From Candidatus Faecalibacterium intestinigallinarum (GTDB lineage Bacteria > Bacillota > Clostridia > Oscillospirales > Ruminococcaceae): a stretch of 64,000 nt of DNA. Positions 38,553 through 47,896 of the stretch are shown one piece after another; the first letter of the stretch is position 1; each line of letters opens with the position of its first letter. The notes beneath the pieces are model-generated. The model saw only the letters and a list, made by a program, of their open reading frames with translations, was not told where the DNA came from and made no database searches. The translations under genes and the position numbers were made by a program. Location: contig DXHQ01000078.1 in the NCBI GenBank assembly GCA_019113345.1, positions 1-64,000 of the forward strand. The letters run 5' to 3'.

Positions 38553-39500
38553 TTGGAAGTCTTAGCAAGACTGGCAAACCTGCCCGGCGCGCTGCCGGGG
38601 GCCTGCGCACAGGGCCTGATCTGGGGCATCATGGCCATCGGCGTCTATCTGACCTACCGCATTCTGGATGTGGCCGACCTGACGGTGGACAACTCCTTCG
38701 GCACCGGCGGCGCGGTCTGCGTCATGGCCCTGCTCTCGGGCCAGAACGTCTGGACCGCCCTCATCCTGGCCTTTGCCGCCGGCCTGGCCTGCGGCCTTGT
38801 CACCGGATTGCTGCACACCTTCATGGGCATCCCGGCCATCCTCGCCGGCATCCTGACCCAGCTGGCCCTCTACTCGGTCAACCTGAAGATCATGGGCAAG
38901 GCCAACCAGTCCATCAATGTGGACAAGTACGACCTGCTCATCTCGCTGCGCTGGGTCAAGGAGTTCGCCCTCCACAACCCCGTCATCATGGTCATCCTGA
39001 TCACCGTCATCCTGATCGGGATCCTCTACTGGTTCTTCGGCACCGAGCTGGGCTGCGCCATCCGCGCCACCGGCTCCAACCCCCACATGAGCCGGGCCCA
39101 GGGCATCAACACCGATTTCAATGTGGTGCTGGGCCTGGCCGTCTCCAACGGCCTGGTCGCCCTGTCGGGCGCTCTGCTGGCCCAGTACCAGGGCTTTGCC
39201 GACGTCAGCATGGGCCGCGGCGCCATCGTCATCGGCCTGGCCGCCGTCATCATCGGCGAGACCATCTTCAGCCGCATCTTCCATAACTTCGCGCTCAAGC
39301 TGGTCGCCGTTTCGATCGGCGCCGTGATCTATTATATCGTCCTGCAGCTGGTTTTGACACTGGGCTTCGACGCCAACCTCCTCAAGCTGCTGTCGGCCGT
39401 GGTGGTGGCCATCTTCCTGGCGGTACCCTACTGGAAGGGCAAGTATTTCTCAAAGCCGGTCTCCAAAAAGGCCCAGAAGGAGGAACAGCCCCATGCTTGA
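38553..39500 (+). CDS. ABC transporter permease (TrpY-like)
   Basis: Membrane subunit of the same importer, 315 residues with about eight hydrophobic helices. It belongs to the branched-chain-type permease superfamily: LIWGIMAIGVYLTYRILDVADLTVDNSFGTGG near the N-terminus and GCAIRATGSNPHMSRAQGIN in the cytosolic coupling loop. It uses a TTG start at 38553 with AGGAGG about nine bases upstream. The stop overlaps the ATPase gene by eight bases. Confidence 0.9.
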   Translation: MEVLARLANLPGALPGACAQGLIWGIMAIGVYLTYRILDVADLTVDNSFGTGGAVCVMALLSGQNVWTALILAFAAGLACGLVTGLLHTFMGIPAILAGILTQLALYSVNLKIMGKANQSINVDKYDLLISLRWVKEFALHNPVIMVILITVILIGILYWFFGTELGCAIRATGSNPHMSRAQGINTDFNVVLGLAVSNGLVALSGALLAQYQGFADVSMGRGAIVIGLAAVIIGETIFSRIFHNFALKLVAVSIGAVIYYIVLQLVLTLGFDANLLKLLSAVVVAIFLAVPYWKGKYFSKPVSKKAQKEEQPHA

Positions 39501-40287
39501 CATCCAGAACATTTCCAAGACCTTCAACCCCGGTACCGTCAACGAAAAGACGGCGCTGAACGGGCTGTCCCTCCACCTGAACGAGGGCGATTTCGTCACC
39601 GTCATCGGCGGCAACGGCGCGGGCAAATCCACCATGCTGAACGCGGTGGCCGGCGTCTGGCCGGTGGACGAGGGCAGGATCATGATCGACGGCACCGACG
39701 TCACCCGGCTGAGCGAGCATCAGCGGGCCAAATACATCGGCCGGGTCTTTCAGGACCCCATGACCGGCACCGCCGCCACCATGCAGATCGAAGAAAACCT
39801 GGCCCTGGCCGCCCGCCGCGGTAAGCCCCGCACCCTCCGCATCGGCATCACCCGCAAGGAGCGGGAGGAATACAAAGAGCTGCTCAAGAGCCTTGACCTC
39901 GGCCTGGAGAACCGGCTCACCGCCCGGGTGGGGCTGCTGTCGGGCGGACAGCGCCAGGCGCTGACCCTGCTGATGGCCACCATGAACCGGCCCAAGCTGC
40001 TGCTGCTGGACGAGCACACCGCCGCCCTCGACCCCAAGACCGCCCTCAAGGTGCTGACCCTCTCAGCCAAGCTGGTGGCTGAAAACCACCTGACCACCCT
40101 GATGATCACCCACAACATGAAGGACGCCATCAAATACGGCAACCGCCTGATCATGATGCACGAGGGACACATCATCTACGACGTGAGCGGCGAGGAAAAG
40201 CAGAAGCTCCACGTCTCCGACCTGCTGGCCAAGTTCCAGACCGCCAGCGGCGGCGAATTTGCCAACGACCGCATGATCCTCTCCTGA
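39493..40287 (+). CDS. ABC transporter ATP-binding protein (TrpZ-like)
   Basis: Cytosolic ATPase of the importer, 264 residues. Walker A GGNGAGKST near 39-47, signature LLSGGQRQAL, Walker B LLLLDEHTAALDPKTA, and the switch His in LMITHNMKDA. The DEHTAALD form of Walker B is typical of this subfamily. Translationally coupled to the permease. A strong terminator follows at 40306. Confidence 0.95.
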   Translation: MLDIQNISKTFNPGTVNEKTALNGLSLHLNEGDFVTVIGGNGAGKSTMLNAVAGVWPVDEGRIMIDGTDVTRLSEHQRAKYIGRVFQDPMTGTAATMQIEENLALAARRGKPRTLRIGITRKEREEYKELLKSLDLGLENRLTARVGLLSGGQRQALTLLMATMNRPKLLLLDEHTAALDPKTALKVLTLSAKLVAENHLTTLMITHNMKDAIKYGNRLIMMHEGHIIYDVSGEEKQKLHVSDLLAKFQTASGGEFANDRMILS

Positions 40288-40305
40288 ACATAGCAACACA
40301 ACAGG

Positions 40306-40344
40306 AAACGCCCGGCGCTCTTTTGCAGAGCACCGGGCGTTTTC
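40306..40344 (+). terminator. Terminator of the ABC importer operon
   Basis: AAACGCCCGG (40306-40315) pairs with CCGGGCGTTT (40333-40342), with inner GCTC/GAGC pairing, followed by TT. Confidence 0.8.
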
Positions 40345-40378
40345 GCAGCCGCTTCCGTCAGAGGGACGGAAGGGCGGA

Positions 40379-40633
40379 TCATCGCGCCAGTTTGCGGGCG
40401 ACCCAGATGCAGACGCAGGCGCCCGCCACCGAGACGACGAAGTCGCCCACAAAGCCGGTGGCGCGCAGGCCGATCAGGCCCAGCAGAAAGCTGCCTACAA
40501 AGCCGCCCAGCATACCCAGCACAATGTTGTGCAGGGTGGAGGCGGGATAAGTCCCCATCAGGCGGCCGGCCACATAGCCGGCCAGCGCGCCCACAATGAG
40601 GCTGAAAATGACGTTGACGATGGAAAAGAGCAT
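40379..40633 (-). CDS. GlsB/YeaQ/YmgE family small membrane protein
   Basis: An 84-residue protein of three hydrophobic, glycine-rich helices: IFSLIVGALAGYVAGRLMG, NIVLGMLGGFVGSFLLGLIG, and a C-terminal helix. This glycine-zipper pattern matches the transglycosylase-associated (GlsB/YeaQ/YmgE) family, often induced by stress; mechanism unknown. AGGAGGT precedes ATG 40633. It lies 26 bases downstream of endonuclease III on the same strand. Confidence 0.85.
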   Translation of the reverse strand: MLFSIVNVIFSLIVGALAGYVAGRLMGTYPASTLHNIVLGMLGGFVGSFLLGLIGLRATGFVGDFVVSVAGACVCIWVARKLAR

Positions 40634-40659
40634 AAAGTATAAACCTCCTGTAGATTGGG

Positions 40660-41352
40660 TCAGACCGGCGCCGGCTGGGCGTTCTGGGCCTCGCGGGCGG
40701 TGCGGCAGATGCCGGCCAGGCAGCACCTGTCGCAGGCCGGCCGGCGGGCGTCGCAGACGGCACGCCCGTGCAGCACAAAGCGGTGGCAGAGATCGCTGCC
40801 CTCCTCGGGCGGGATGATCTGCCACAGCAGCATCTCCACCTTCTGCGGCTCCTTGACGCCGTCCACCAGGCCGATGCGGTTGCACAGCCGGATGCAGTGG
40901 GTGTCGGTGACGATGGCCGGCTTGCCGAACACGTCCCCCATGATGAGGTTGGCGCTCTTGCGGCCGACGCCGGGCAGGGCAAGCAGTTCTTCAAAGGTGG
41001 TGGGCACCTGGCAGTCGTACTTGTCCCGCAGGATGCGCATACAGGCCGAGATGTCCCGCGCCTTGGAGCGGCCCAGACCGCAGGGTTTGACGATGGCCTC
41101 GATCTCCTCCGGTTCGGCGGCGGCCAGGGCGGCCACGCCGGGGTACTTGGCAAAGAGCTCTTCCACCACCACGTTGACCCGCGCGTCGGTGCACTGGGCC
41201 GCCAGCCGGACGCTGACCAGCAGCTGCCAGGCGTCGGCATAGTCGAGGGTGCAGGCGGCGTCGGGATATTCCGCCTTCAGCCGCTCGATAACGGCGAGGG
41301 CCAGTTCCTTTTTGGCCGCGAGCTCGGCGGCCGGCATCTGCTTTCTGGGCAT
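40660..41352 (-). CDS. nth: Endonuclease III
   Basis: DNA base-excision-repair glycosylase/AP lyase for oxidised pyrimidines, 230 residues. It has the helix-hairpin-helix LPGVGRKSANLI with the catalytic Lys, the catalytic Asp in TDTHCIRLCNRIG, and four cysteines in the C-x6-C-x2-C-x5-C spacing (CDARRPACDRCCLAGIC) for the 4Fe-4S cluster. Start 41352 has AAGGAGG. It is divergent from rarA. Confidence 0.95.
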   Translation of the reverse strand: MPRKQMPAAELAAKKELALAVIERLKAEYPDAACTLDYADAWQLLVSVRLAAQCTDARVNVVVEELFAKYPGVAALAAAEPEEIEAIVKPCGLGRSKARDISACMRILRDKYDCQVPTTFEELLALPGVGRKSANLIMGDVFGKPAIVTDTHCIRLCNRIGLVDGVKEPQKVEMLLWQIIPPEEGSDLCHRFVLHGRAVCDARRPACDRCCLAGICRTAREAQNAQPAPV

Positions 41353-41414
41353 GGGCGTTCCTCCTTGTCGGTTCCTGCAAGTGATGATACCACGTTTTCC
41401 CCCGTTTGTAAACC

Positions 41415-41443
41415 TTGTCCTTTTGCGCAAAATGCTGTATAAT
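41415..41443 (+). promoter_or_regulatory. Promoter of rarA
   Basis: TTGTCC (41415-41420), 17 bases, TATAAT (41438-41443). Confidence 0.7.
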
Positions 41444-41501
41444 ATCCAATAGAATGGCAAATCGTAATCATTCGCAGTAATCAGGAAAGGAGGCGGCAGC
41501 C

Positions 41502-42767
41502 ATGCGCGAACCTCTGGCGCAGCGCCTGCGGCCCAAGACGCTGGCCGAAGTCTGCGGCCAGCAGCACCTGCTGGCCCCGGGGCGGGTGTTCCGCCGCACC
41601 ATCGACAGCGGCAGCATCCCCAACATGATCTTTTACGGTCCGTCCGGCACCGGCAAGACCACCGTGGCCCGCATCATCGCCGAAAACAGCGGCATGACGT
41701 TGCACAAACTGAACGGCACTTCCTGCGGGACGGGGGACATCAAGGCGGTGTTCAAGGACATCGGCACCCTGGCCGGCGCGGGGGGCATCCTGCTCTATCT
41801 CGACGAGATCCAGTACCTGAACAAAAAGCAGCAGCAGAGCCTGCTGGAATGCCTCGAGGAGGGCACCGTCACCCTCATCGCCTCCACCACCGAAAACCCC
41901 TATTTCTATATTTACAATGCGCTGCTCTCCCGCTGCACCGTCTTTGAGTTCAAGAGCCTGACGGCGGCCGACGTCGAGCAGGGCATCCGCCACGCGGCGG
42001 CCCGCCTTTCGGCCGAGGGGGAGCCGGTCACGGTCACCGACGAGGCGGCGCAGTACCTGGCCGAGAGCGCCGGCGGCGATATGCGCAAGGCCCTGGGCAG
42101 CCTGGAGTTTGCGGTGGCCGCTGCCGAGACCGGCCCCGAGGGCAAGCTGGTCACCCTCGAGATGATCCGGCAGGTGACCAGACGGACCGCCATGCGGTAC
42201 GACAAGGACGGCGACGAGCACTACGACATCGTCTCGGCCTACCAGAAGTCGATGCGGGGCTCCGACCCCGACGCGGCGCTGCACTATCTGGCCCGGCTTT
42301 TGGAGGCGGGGGACCTGCCCTCGGCCTGCCGGCGGCTGATGGTCTGCGCCTGCGAGGATGTGGGACTGGCCTACCCGCAGATCATCCCCATCGTCAAGGC
42401 GGCGGTGGACGCGGCCAATATGCTGGGCCTGCCCGAGGCCCGCATCCCGCTGGCTGACGCGGTGATCCTGGTCTCGACCAGCCCCAAGTCCAACAGCGGG
42501 GAGGCCGCCATCGACGCGGCCCTGGCCGACGTGCGGGCGGGGCGGACCGGGCCGGTGCCCCGCCAGCTGCAGAACAAGCACTTCGACGGGGCCGACGCTC
42601 TGGTCAAAGGGCAGAACTACAAGTACGCCCAGGAGTACAAAAACCACTGGGTGGCCCAGCAGTATCTGCCCGACGCCATCAAGGACGCCCATTACTACAC
42701 CTACGGCGACAACCGCACCGAACAGGCCGCCAAAGCCTACTGGGACCGGATCAAAGGGGATGGGTGA
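41502..42767 (+). CDS. rarA: Replication-associated recombination protein A
   Basis: AAA+ ATPase of the RarA/MgsA/WRNIP1 family that acts at stalled replication forks; 421 residues. N-terminal PLAQRLRPKTLAEVCGQQHLLAPG, Walker A FYGPSGTGKTT, Walker B LYLDEIQYLNKKQQ, sensor/arginine finger region ASTTENPYFYIYNALLSRC, and the C-terminal tetramerisation region (KSMRGSDPDAALHYLARLL). AAAGGAGG precedes the ATG. Followed closely by a Fur-family gene. Confidence 0.96.
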   Translation: MREPLAQRLRPKTLAEVCGQQHLLAPGRVFRRTIDSGSIPNMIFYGPSGTGKTTVARIIAENSGMTLHKLNGTSCGTGDIKAVFKDIGTLAGAGGILLYLDEIQYLNKKQQQSLLECLEEGTVTLIASTTENPYFYIYNALLSRCTVFEFKSLTAADVEQGIRHAAARLSAEGEPVTVTDEAAQYLAESAGGDMRKALGSLEFAVAAAETGPEGKLVTLEMIRQVTRRTAMRYDKDGDEHYDIVSAYQKSMRGSDPDAALHYLARLLEAGDLPSACRRLMVCACEDVGLAYPQIIPIVKAAVDAANMLGLPEARIPLADAVILVSTSPKSNSGEAAIDAALADVRAGRTGPVPRQLQNKHFDGADALVKGQNYKYAQEYKNHWVAQQYLPDAIKDAHYYTYGDNRTEQAAKAYWDRIKGDG

Positions 42768-42796
42768 ATCGTTTGGAACAAGGAGGAACACAAGGG

Positions 42797-43195
42797 ATGC
42801 GCTACTCCAAACAGAGGGAACTGGTCATGCAGCAGGTCGAGGCGCTGCACGACCATCCGACCGCGGAAGAGATCTATCACTGTGCCCGCCGGGAGTGTCC
42901 GGGGCTCAGCCTCGGCACCGTCTACCGCAACCTGAACAGTCTGGTGGAGGCCGGGCGGGTCCGGCGGGTGTCCATCCCGGGCCAGCCCGACCGCTTTGAC
43001 CACACCCTGGCCTGGCACGGGCACCTGTACTGCACCGGGTGCGGCCGGGTGGAGGACCTCGACCTCGACCCCGGCGTCGTCCGGCAGCTGCTGGACGGGC
43101 AGCCCGGCCGGGTCACCGACTGCGTCGTGACCTGGATCGGCCTGTGCGAGGCCTGCGCCCGGCAGGCGGAAGCGGCCCCGGCCGCCGCACTGTGA
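42797..43195 (+). CDS. Fur/PerR family metal-dependent regulator
   Basis: A 132-residue ferric-uptake-type regulator. Winged helix: TAEEIYHCARRECPGLSLGTVYRNLNSLVEAGRVRRV. C-terminal dimerisation domain with a CxxC pair (YCTGCGRVEDLD, Cys ~77/80) and a second pair CEAC for structural zinc. His in FDHTLAWHGHLYC fits a regulatory metal site. Whether it senses iron, peroxide or zinc is unclear; PerR-like is a reasonable guess. Start 42797 has AGGAGG ten bases upstream; a GTG at 42764 overlapping the rarA end is possible. Confidence 0.88.
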   Translation: MRYSKQRELVMQQVEALHDHPTAEEIYHCARRECPGLSLGTVYRNLNSLVEAGRVRRVSIPGQPDRFDHTLAWHGHLYCTGCGRVEDLDLDPGVVRQLLDGQPGRVTDCVVTWIGLCEACARQAEAAPAAAL

Positions 43196-43214
43196 TCTTT
43201 TGCGAAATTTTCCC

Positions 43215-43243
43215 TTGTTTCGCACCGGAGAAACCTGTATAAT
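43215..43243 (+). promoter_or_regulatory. Promoter of the miaB operon
   Basis: TTGTTT (43215-43220), 17 bases, TATAAT (43238-43243). Confidence 0.65.
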
Positions 43244-43299
43244 AGGTAAGATAGAGGCGGGGCCAAGGCCCGGCTTTCTGAGAGATTGAGCCCCGGGCC

Positions 43300-44718
43300 A
43301 TGGACCCGCGGGGTAAGGATGGTAGATCGTTGGAATATCAAAGATACGAACATAACGCCGCGGCGGCCGAGCTGGTCGGCCGCCATTACGACACGCCGCC
43401 CCTGGCCTTTGTGCACAGCTACGGCTGCCAGCAGAACGTCAACGACGGCGAGCGGATCAAGGGGGTCCTGGTGGACATCGGCTACGGCCTGTGCGATGCC
43501 CCCGAGGACGCCGACCTGATCCTCTTCAACACCTGCGCCGTGCGGGAGCACGCCGAGCAGAGGGTCTTTGGCAACGTGGGGGCCCTCAAGGGCCTCAAGG
43601 AGAAAAAGCCGGGCCTCATCATCGGGCTGTGCGGCTGCATGGCCAACCAGAAGCAGGTGGTGGAAAAGCTGCGCCGCAGCTACCCCTACGTCGACCTGGT
43701 CTTTGGGGTGGACGGCATCGACACCCTGCCGGCCCTTCTGGCCCGCAAGCTGGAAGAGAAAAAGCGGATCCTGCTGGAGCCGGCCCAGCGCCCGGTCATC
43801 GTCGAGGGCATCCCCATCCGGCGGGAGAGCGAGTTCCGGGCCTGGCTGCCCATCATGTATGGGTGCGACAACTTCTGCACCTACTGCATCGTGCCCTACG
43901 TCCGCGGCCGGGAGAAAAGCCGCCGCCCGGGGGACATCCTGGCCGAGTTCAAAGGGCTGGTGGCCGCCGGCTACAAGGAGATCACCCTTCTGGGACAGAA
44001 CGTCAACAGCTACGGCAAGGGGCTGGATGAGGAAGAGAAGATGGACTTCTCCGATCTGCTCAACCTGCTCTGCGCCGTGCCGGGTGATTACCACATCCGC
44101 TTTATGACCAGCCACCCCAAGGACGCCAGCCGCAAGCTGATCGACACCATCGCGGCCCAGCCCCATCTGTGCAAGCACCTGCACCTGCCGGTGCAGTGCG
44201 GGTCGGACCGGCTGCTGGAAAAGATGAACCGCCACTACACGGTGGAACACTACCTCGACCTGATCGAGTACGCCCGCGAGCGGGTGCCGGGCATCACCTT
44301 CTCCAGCGACATCATCGTCGGCTTCCCCGGCGAAACCGAGGAGGATTTTCAGGGCACCCTCGACCTGGTCCGCAGGGTGGGGTATATGCAGCTGTTCACC
44401 TTTATTTACTCCAAGAGGGAGGGCACGCCGGCGGCTTCCTACCCCGACCCCACCCCCCGCGCCGAAAAGACCGACCGGATGGCCCGGCTGCTGAAAACCC
44501 AGGACGAGATCGCCATGGCCCTGGTCAAGGCCCAGGTGGGGCAGACCGTCCGGGTCCTGGTCGAGGGTTCCGGCCGGGCGGAGGGGACCCTCTCGGGCCG
44601 GCTGGACAACAACCTGACCGTCGAGTTTGCCGGGGAAGAGGCCCTGCTGGGCCAATACGCCCGAGTGAAACTGACCGGCGCGCGGGCCACCGTCCTGCTG
44701 GGCGAATTATCAGTGTAA
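43300..44718 (+). CDS. miaB: tRNA-2-methylthio-N6-dimethylallyladenosine synthase
   Basis: Radical-SAM methylthiotransferase that adds the ms2 group to i6A37 of tRNAs; the partner enzyme MiaA is encoded four genes downstream. The ~470 residues show the N-terminal UPF0004 domain with three cluster cysteines (YGCQQN, NTCAVRE, CGCMA), the radical-SAM CDNFCTYCIVPYVRG (CxxxCxxC), and a C-terminal TRAM domain. The start is uncertain: ATG 43300 lacks a good ribosome binding site, whereas the in-frame TTG at 43330 has AAGGA about ten bases upstream and would give a 462-residue protein. Confidence 0.94.
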   Translation: MDPRGKDGRSLEYQRYEHNAAAAELVGRHYDTPPLAFVHSYGCQQNVNDGERIKGVLVDIGYGLCDAPEDADLILFNTCAVREHAEQRVFGNVGALKGLKEKKPGLIIGLCGCMANQKQVVEKLRRSYPYVDLVFGVDGIDTLPALLARKLEEKKRILLEPAQRPVIVEGIPIRRESEFRAWLPIMYGCDNFCTYCIVPYVRGREKSRRPGDILAEFKGLVAAGYKEITLLGQNVNSYGKGLDEEEKMDFSDLLNLLCAVPGDYHIRFMTSHPKDASRKLIDTIAAQPHLCKHLHLPVQCGSDRLLEKMNRHYTVEHYLDLIEYARERVPGITFSSDIIVGFPGETEEDFQGTLDLVRRVGYMQLFTFIYSKREGTPAASYPDPTPRAEKTDRMARLLKTQDEIAMALVKAQVGQTVRVLVEGSGRAEGTLSGRLDNNLTVEFAGEEALLGQYARVKLTGARATVLLGELSV

Positions 44719-44757
44719 CAGAAGGAAAAGATAGAAAAAACAAAAGGAGACACCACA

Positions 44758-45165
44758 ATGGATTGCATCGACCTTTTCAAGCGCGCCGCCATGGCGCTGC
44801 AGACCGACCGCCGCTACCTGGCCCTGGACCAGGCCCGCAAGATGAACGACAGCGACGAAGAGCTGCAGAACATGATCGGCGAATTCAACCTCGCCCGGAT
44901 GGACCTGAACAATGAGATCGGCAAGCCGGAGCGCAACGACGCCCGCATCGCCGAGCTGAACGAGAAGGTGAACACCCTCTACGGCCAGATCATGAGCGAC
45001 GAGGGGATGGTGGCCTACAACGAGGCCAAGCGGGAGTGCGAGGCTCTGGTCAACTATATCGACGCCATCATCAACGCCGCGATGAACGGCGGCGACCCGA
45101 TGGCGGTCCAGGAGCCCTCGGCTTCCTGCACCGGCAGCTGCTCCACCTGCGGCGGCTGCGGCTAA
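44758..45165 (+). CDS. YlbF/YmcA (RicA-like) family protein with a four-cysteine tail
   Basis: A 135-residue, mostly helical protein. The YlbF/YmcA family pattern is seen over residues ~5-110, including DEELQNMIGEFNLARMDLNNEI. In Bacillus subtilis, YmcA (RicA) is encoded next to miaB (ymcB) and works with YlbF (RicF) and YaaT (RicT) in an FeS-containing complex that directs RNase Y and RNA maturation. The same order here supports a RicA-like role. The C-terminus adds cysteines 124, 128, 131 and 134 (C-x3-C-x2-C-x2-C), a possible cluster or zinc ligand set. AAAGGAG precedes the ATG. Confidence 0.82.
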   Translation: MDCIDLFKRAAMALQTDRRYLALDQARKMNDSDEELQNMIGEFNLARMDLNNEIGKPERNDARIAELNEKVNTLYGQIMSDEGMVAYNEAKRECEALVNYIDAIINAAMNGGDPMAVQEPSASCTGSCSTCGGCG

Positions 45166-45255
45166 GAGCGCAACGCGGCTGCGGCACAAGCACAGCCGCG
45201 TTTCCTTGTCCCTGCCCGGTTACGGGCCACAAACCGCAGAAAGAAGGGGGATGCC

Positions 45256-47871
45256 ATGGCGGACCTGTCGCCCATGATGAAACAATACCTGGAGATCAAA
45301 CAGCAGCATAAAGACGAGATCCTCTTTTACCGCATCGGCGATTTTTACGAGATGTTCTACGACGACGCCATCACGGCCTCCCGGGAACTGGACCTGACCC
45401 TGACCGGCAAACAGTGCGGCCAGAAGGAGCGCGCCCCCATGTGCGGCGTGCCCTTCCACAGCTACGAGACCTACATGGCCCGCCTGATCGCCAAGGGGTA
45501 CAAGGTGGCCATCTGCGAGCAGACCGAGGACCCCGCCCTGGCCAAGGGGCTGGTCAAACGGGAGATCGTGCGGGTGGTCACCCCCGGCACCGTCATCGAG
45601 AGCAGTATGCTCCAGGACGACCGGAACAACTACATCGCCAGCCTCTACCTGAAAGGGGAGGCGGCGGGGGTCTGCTTTGCCGACGTCTCGACCGGCACCG
45701 CCCACGTCACCGAGCTGGCAGGGCCCAAGATCGGCCTGGCCGTCATCGCCGAGCTCTGCCGCTACCATCCCAGCGAGGTGCTGTTCAACGCCGGCGCCCT
45801 GAGCTGCCGGGAGGTGACCAACTACATCAAAAAGCACATGAACTGCGCCGTCGAGCTGATGGAGGACGAAAAATACGCCCCCGGCCTAATCGAGACCGTT
45901 CTGGCCGGGCAGTTCGGCCGGGACTGGGCCCAGAGCACCGAGATCGAGGCAAAGGGGCTGGTCCGCTATGCGATGGGCGGCCTGCTGCAGTACCTCCACG
46001 ACACCCAGATCAAGGGGGTCAGCCGGCTCAAGACGGTCATCCGGTACACCGAGGCGCAGTATATGCACCTGGCGCCGGTCACCCGCGCCAACCTTGAACT
46101 GACCGAGACCCTGCGCGGGCGGGAAAAGCGGGGCACCCTGCTCTGGGTGCTGGACCGCACCTCGACCGCCATGGGCAAGCGGCTGCTGCGCAGCTGGCTG
46201 GAACAGCCCCTGGTTTCGAGCGGGATCATCAACCACCGGCTCAACGCGGTGGAAAGCCTGGTCAAACAGACGGTCGCCCGGGGCGAACTGGCCGAAACGC
46301 TGCGCTACATCACCGACATCGAGCGGCTGATGACCCGCACCGTCTACGGCTCGGCCACCCCCAAGGAGATCTACACCATGGCCCAGACCTTCGACCGGCT
46401 GCCCGAGCTGAAAAGGCTGGCCGAGAGCTGCGGCTGCGCCGAGCTGACCGAGCTTGCCGCCGGCATCGACCCGTTGGACGACCTCAAGGCCCGCATCTGC
46501 GCCGCCATCGACCCCGACGCCCCCTCCACCCTCAAGGACGGCGGCGTCATCCTGGCGGGCTACAACAGCGAGGTGGACGAGCTGCGCTCCATCCGGGAGA
46601 ACACCAAGGGGGTGCTTGCCCAGCTGGAGACCCGCCTGCGGGAGGAGACCGGCATCCCCAAGCTGAAGATCGGCTTCAACCATGTGTTCGGGTATTTCAT
46701 CGAGGTCAGCAACAGCTACAAGAGCATGGTGCCCGACAACTACACCCGCAAGCAGACCCTGACCACCGGCGAGCGGTACATCACCCCCGAGCTGAAAACC
46801 CTGGAAAACAAGATCCTCGGCGCCCACGAACGGCTGATCAGCCTGGAACACCGCCTCTTTGCCGACCTGCTGGACGGCATCAGCCGGGAACTGGACCGGA
46901 TCCAGCGCACCGCCCGGGCGGTGGCCCAGCTGGACGTCTTTGTCTCGCTGGCCGCGGTGGCGGCGGACAACAACTACTGCCGCCCGGTGGTGGACGACAG
47001 CGACCGGCTCTTCATCCGGGAGGGCCGCCATCCGGTGGTGGAGCAGGTGCTCAAGGGCAGTCTCTTTGTTCCCAACGACACCGAGCTCGACTGCGGCGAA
47101 AACCGCTGCCTCATCATCACCGGCCCCAACATGGCGGGCAAATCGACCTATATGCGCCAGAACGCCCTCATCGCCCTGATGGCCCAGATCGGCTCCTTTG
47201 TGCCGGCCGCGGAGTGCCATGTCGGCATTGTGGACGCGGTCTTTACCCGGGTGGGCGCCTCGGACGATCTGGCCGCCGGCCAGTCCACCTTCATGGTCGA
47301 GATGACCGAGGTGGCCGAGATCCTCAAAAACGCCACCCGGCGCAGCCTGGTCATCCTGGACGAGATCGGCCGGGGCACCTCCACCTTCGACGGGATGAGC
47401 ATCGCCCGCGCGGTGGTCGAGCACATCGCCAGCCCCCAGAACGGCTTGGGCTGCAAAACCCTGTTTGCCACCCACTACCACGAGCTGACCGACCTGGAAG
47501 GGGAGGTCGAGGGGGTCAAAAATTACAACATCGCAGTCAAGAAGCGGGGAGAGGACATCACCTTCCTGCGGCGAATCGTCCGCGGCCCCGCCGACGACAG
47601 CTACGGCATCGAGGTGGCGAAACTTGCCGGCCTGCCCGGCAGCGTCACCCGCCGGGCCCACGAGGTGCTGCGCAAACTGGAGGCTGCCGCCCCCAAAAAC
47701 AATGTGGAGCAGATGGATTTCGGCACCCTGGCCGACTACCAGTCGCCCGCCGCCCCCAGCGAGATGGTGGAAAAACTGGAAGCTCTCGATCTCGAGACCC
47801 TGACCCCCATCGAAGCCCTCAACTTCCTCTACGAGCTGAAAAAGACCCTGAAGGGGAGCATCAGCGGCTGA
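45256..47871 (+). CDS. mutS: DNA mismatch repair protein MutS
   Basis: Recognises mismatches and small loops. The 871-residue product has the mismatch-binding domain with the Phe-x-Glu motif (IGDFYEMFYDDA), connector, lever and clamp regions, then the ATPase: Walker A TGPNMAGKSTYMRQ, ASDDLAAGQSTFMVEM, Walker B LVILDEIGRGTSTFDG and the THYHEL segment. AGAAGGGGG precedes the ATG. The C-terminal ~80 residues hold the helix-turn-helix dimer region. Confidence 0.97.
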   Translation: MADLSPMMKQYLEIKQQHKDEILFYRIGDFYEMFYDDAITASRELDLTLTGKQCGQKERAPMCGVPFHSYETYMARLIAKGYKVAICEQTEDPALAKGLVKREIVRVVTPGTVIESSMLQDDRNNYIASLYLKGEAAGVCFADVSTGTAHVTELAGPKIGLAVIAELCRYHPSEVLFNAGALSCREVTNYIKKHMNCAVELMEDEKYAPGLIETVLAGQFGRDWAQSTEIEAKGLVRYAMGGLLQYLHDTQIKGVSRLKTVIRYTEAQYMHLAPVTRANLELTETLRGREKRGTLLWVLDRTSTAMGKRLLRSWLEQPLVSSGIINHRLNAVESLVKQTVARGELAETLRYITDIERLMTRTVYGSATPKEIYTMAQTFDRLPELKRLAESCGCAELTELAAGIDPLDDLKARICAAIDPDAPSTLKDGGVILAGYNSEVDELRSIRENTKGVLAQLETRLREETGIPKLKIGFNHVFGYFIEVSNSYKSMVPDNYTRKQTLTTGERYITPELKTLENKILGAHERLISLEHRLFADLLDGISRELDRIQRTARAVAQLDVFVSLAAVAADNNYCRPVVDDSDRLFIREGRHPVVEQVLKGSLFVPNDTELDCGENRCLIITGPNMAGKSTYMRQNALIALMAQIGSFVPAAECHVGIVDAVFTRVGASDDLAAGQSTFMVEMTEVAEILKNATRRSLVILDEIGRGTSTFDGMSIARAVVEHIASPQNGLGCKTLFATHYHELTDLEGEVEGVKNYNIAVKKRGEDITFLRRIVRGPADDSYGIEVAKLAGLPGSVTRRAHEVLRKLEAAAPKNNVEQMDFGTLADYQSPAAPSEMVEKLEALDLETLTPIEALNFLYELKKTLKGSISG

Positions 47872-47896
47872 TCTTTTAGGAAAGGAAGGTATCTGT

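Noticed and set aside
43244-43300. TPP-type riboswitch in the miaB leader (CTGAGA sequence)
   Set aside because: Only a short string matches; the second conserved TPP segment and the expected stems are missing.
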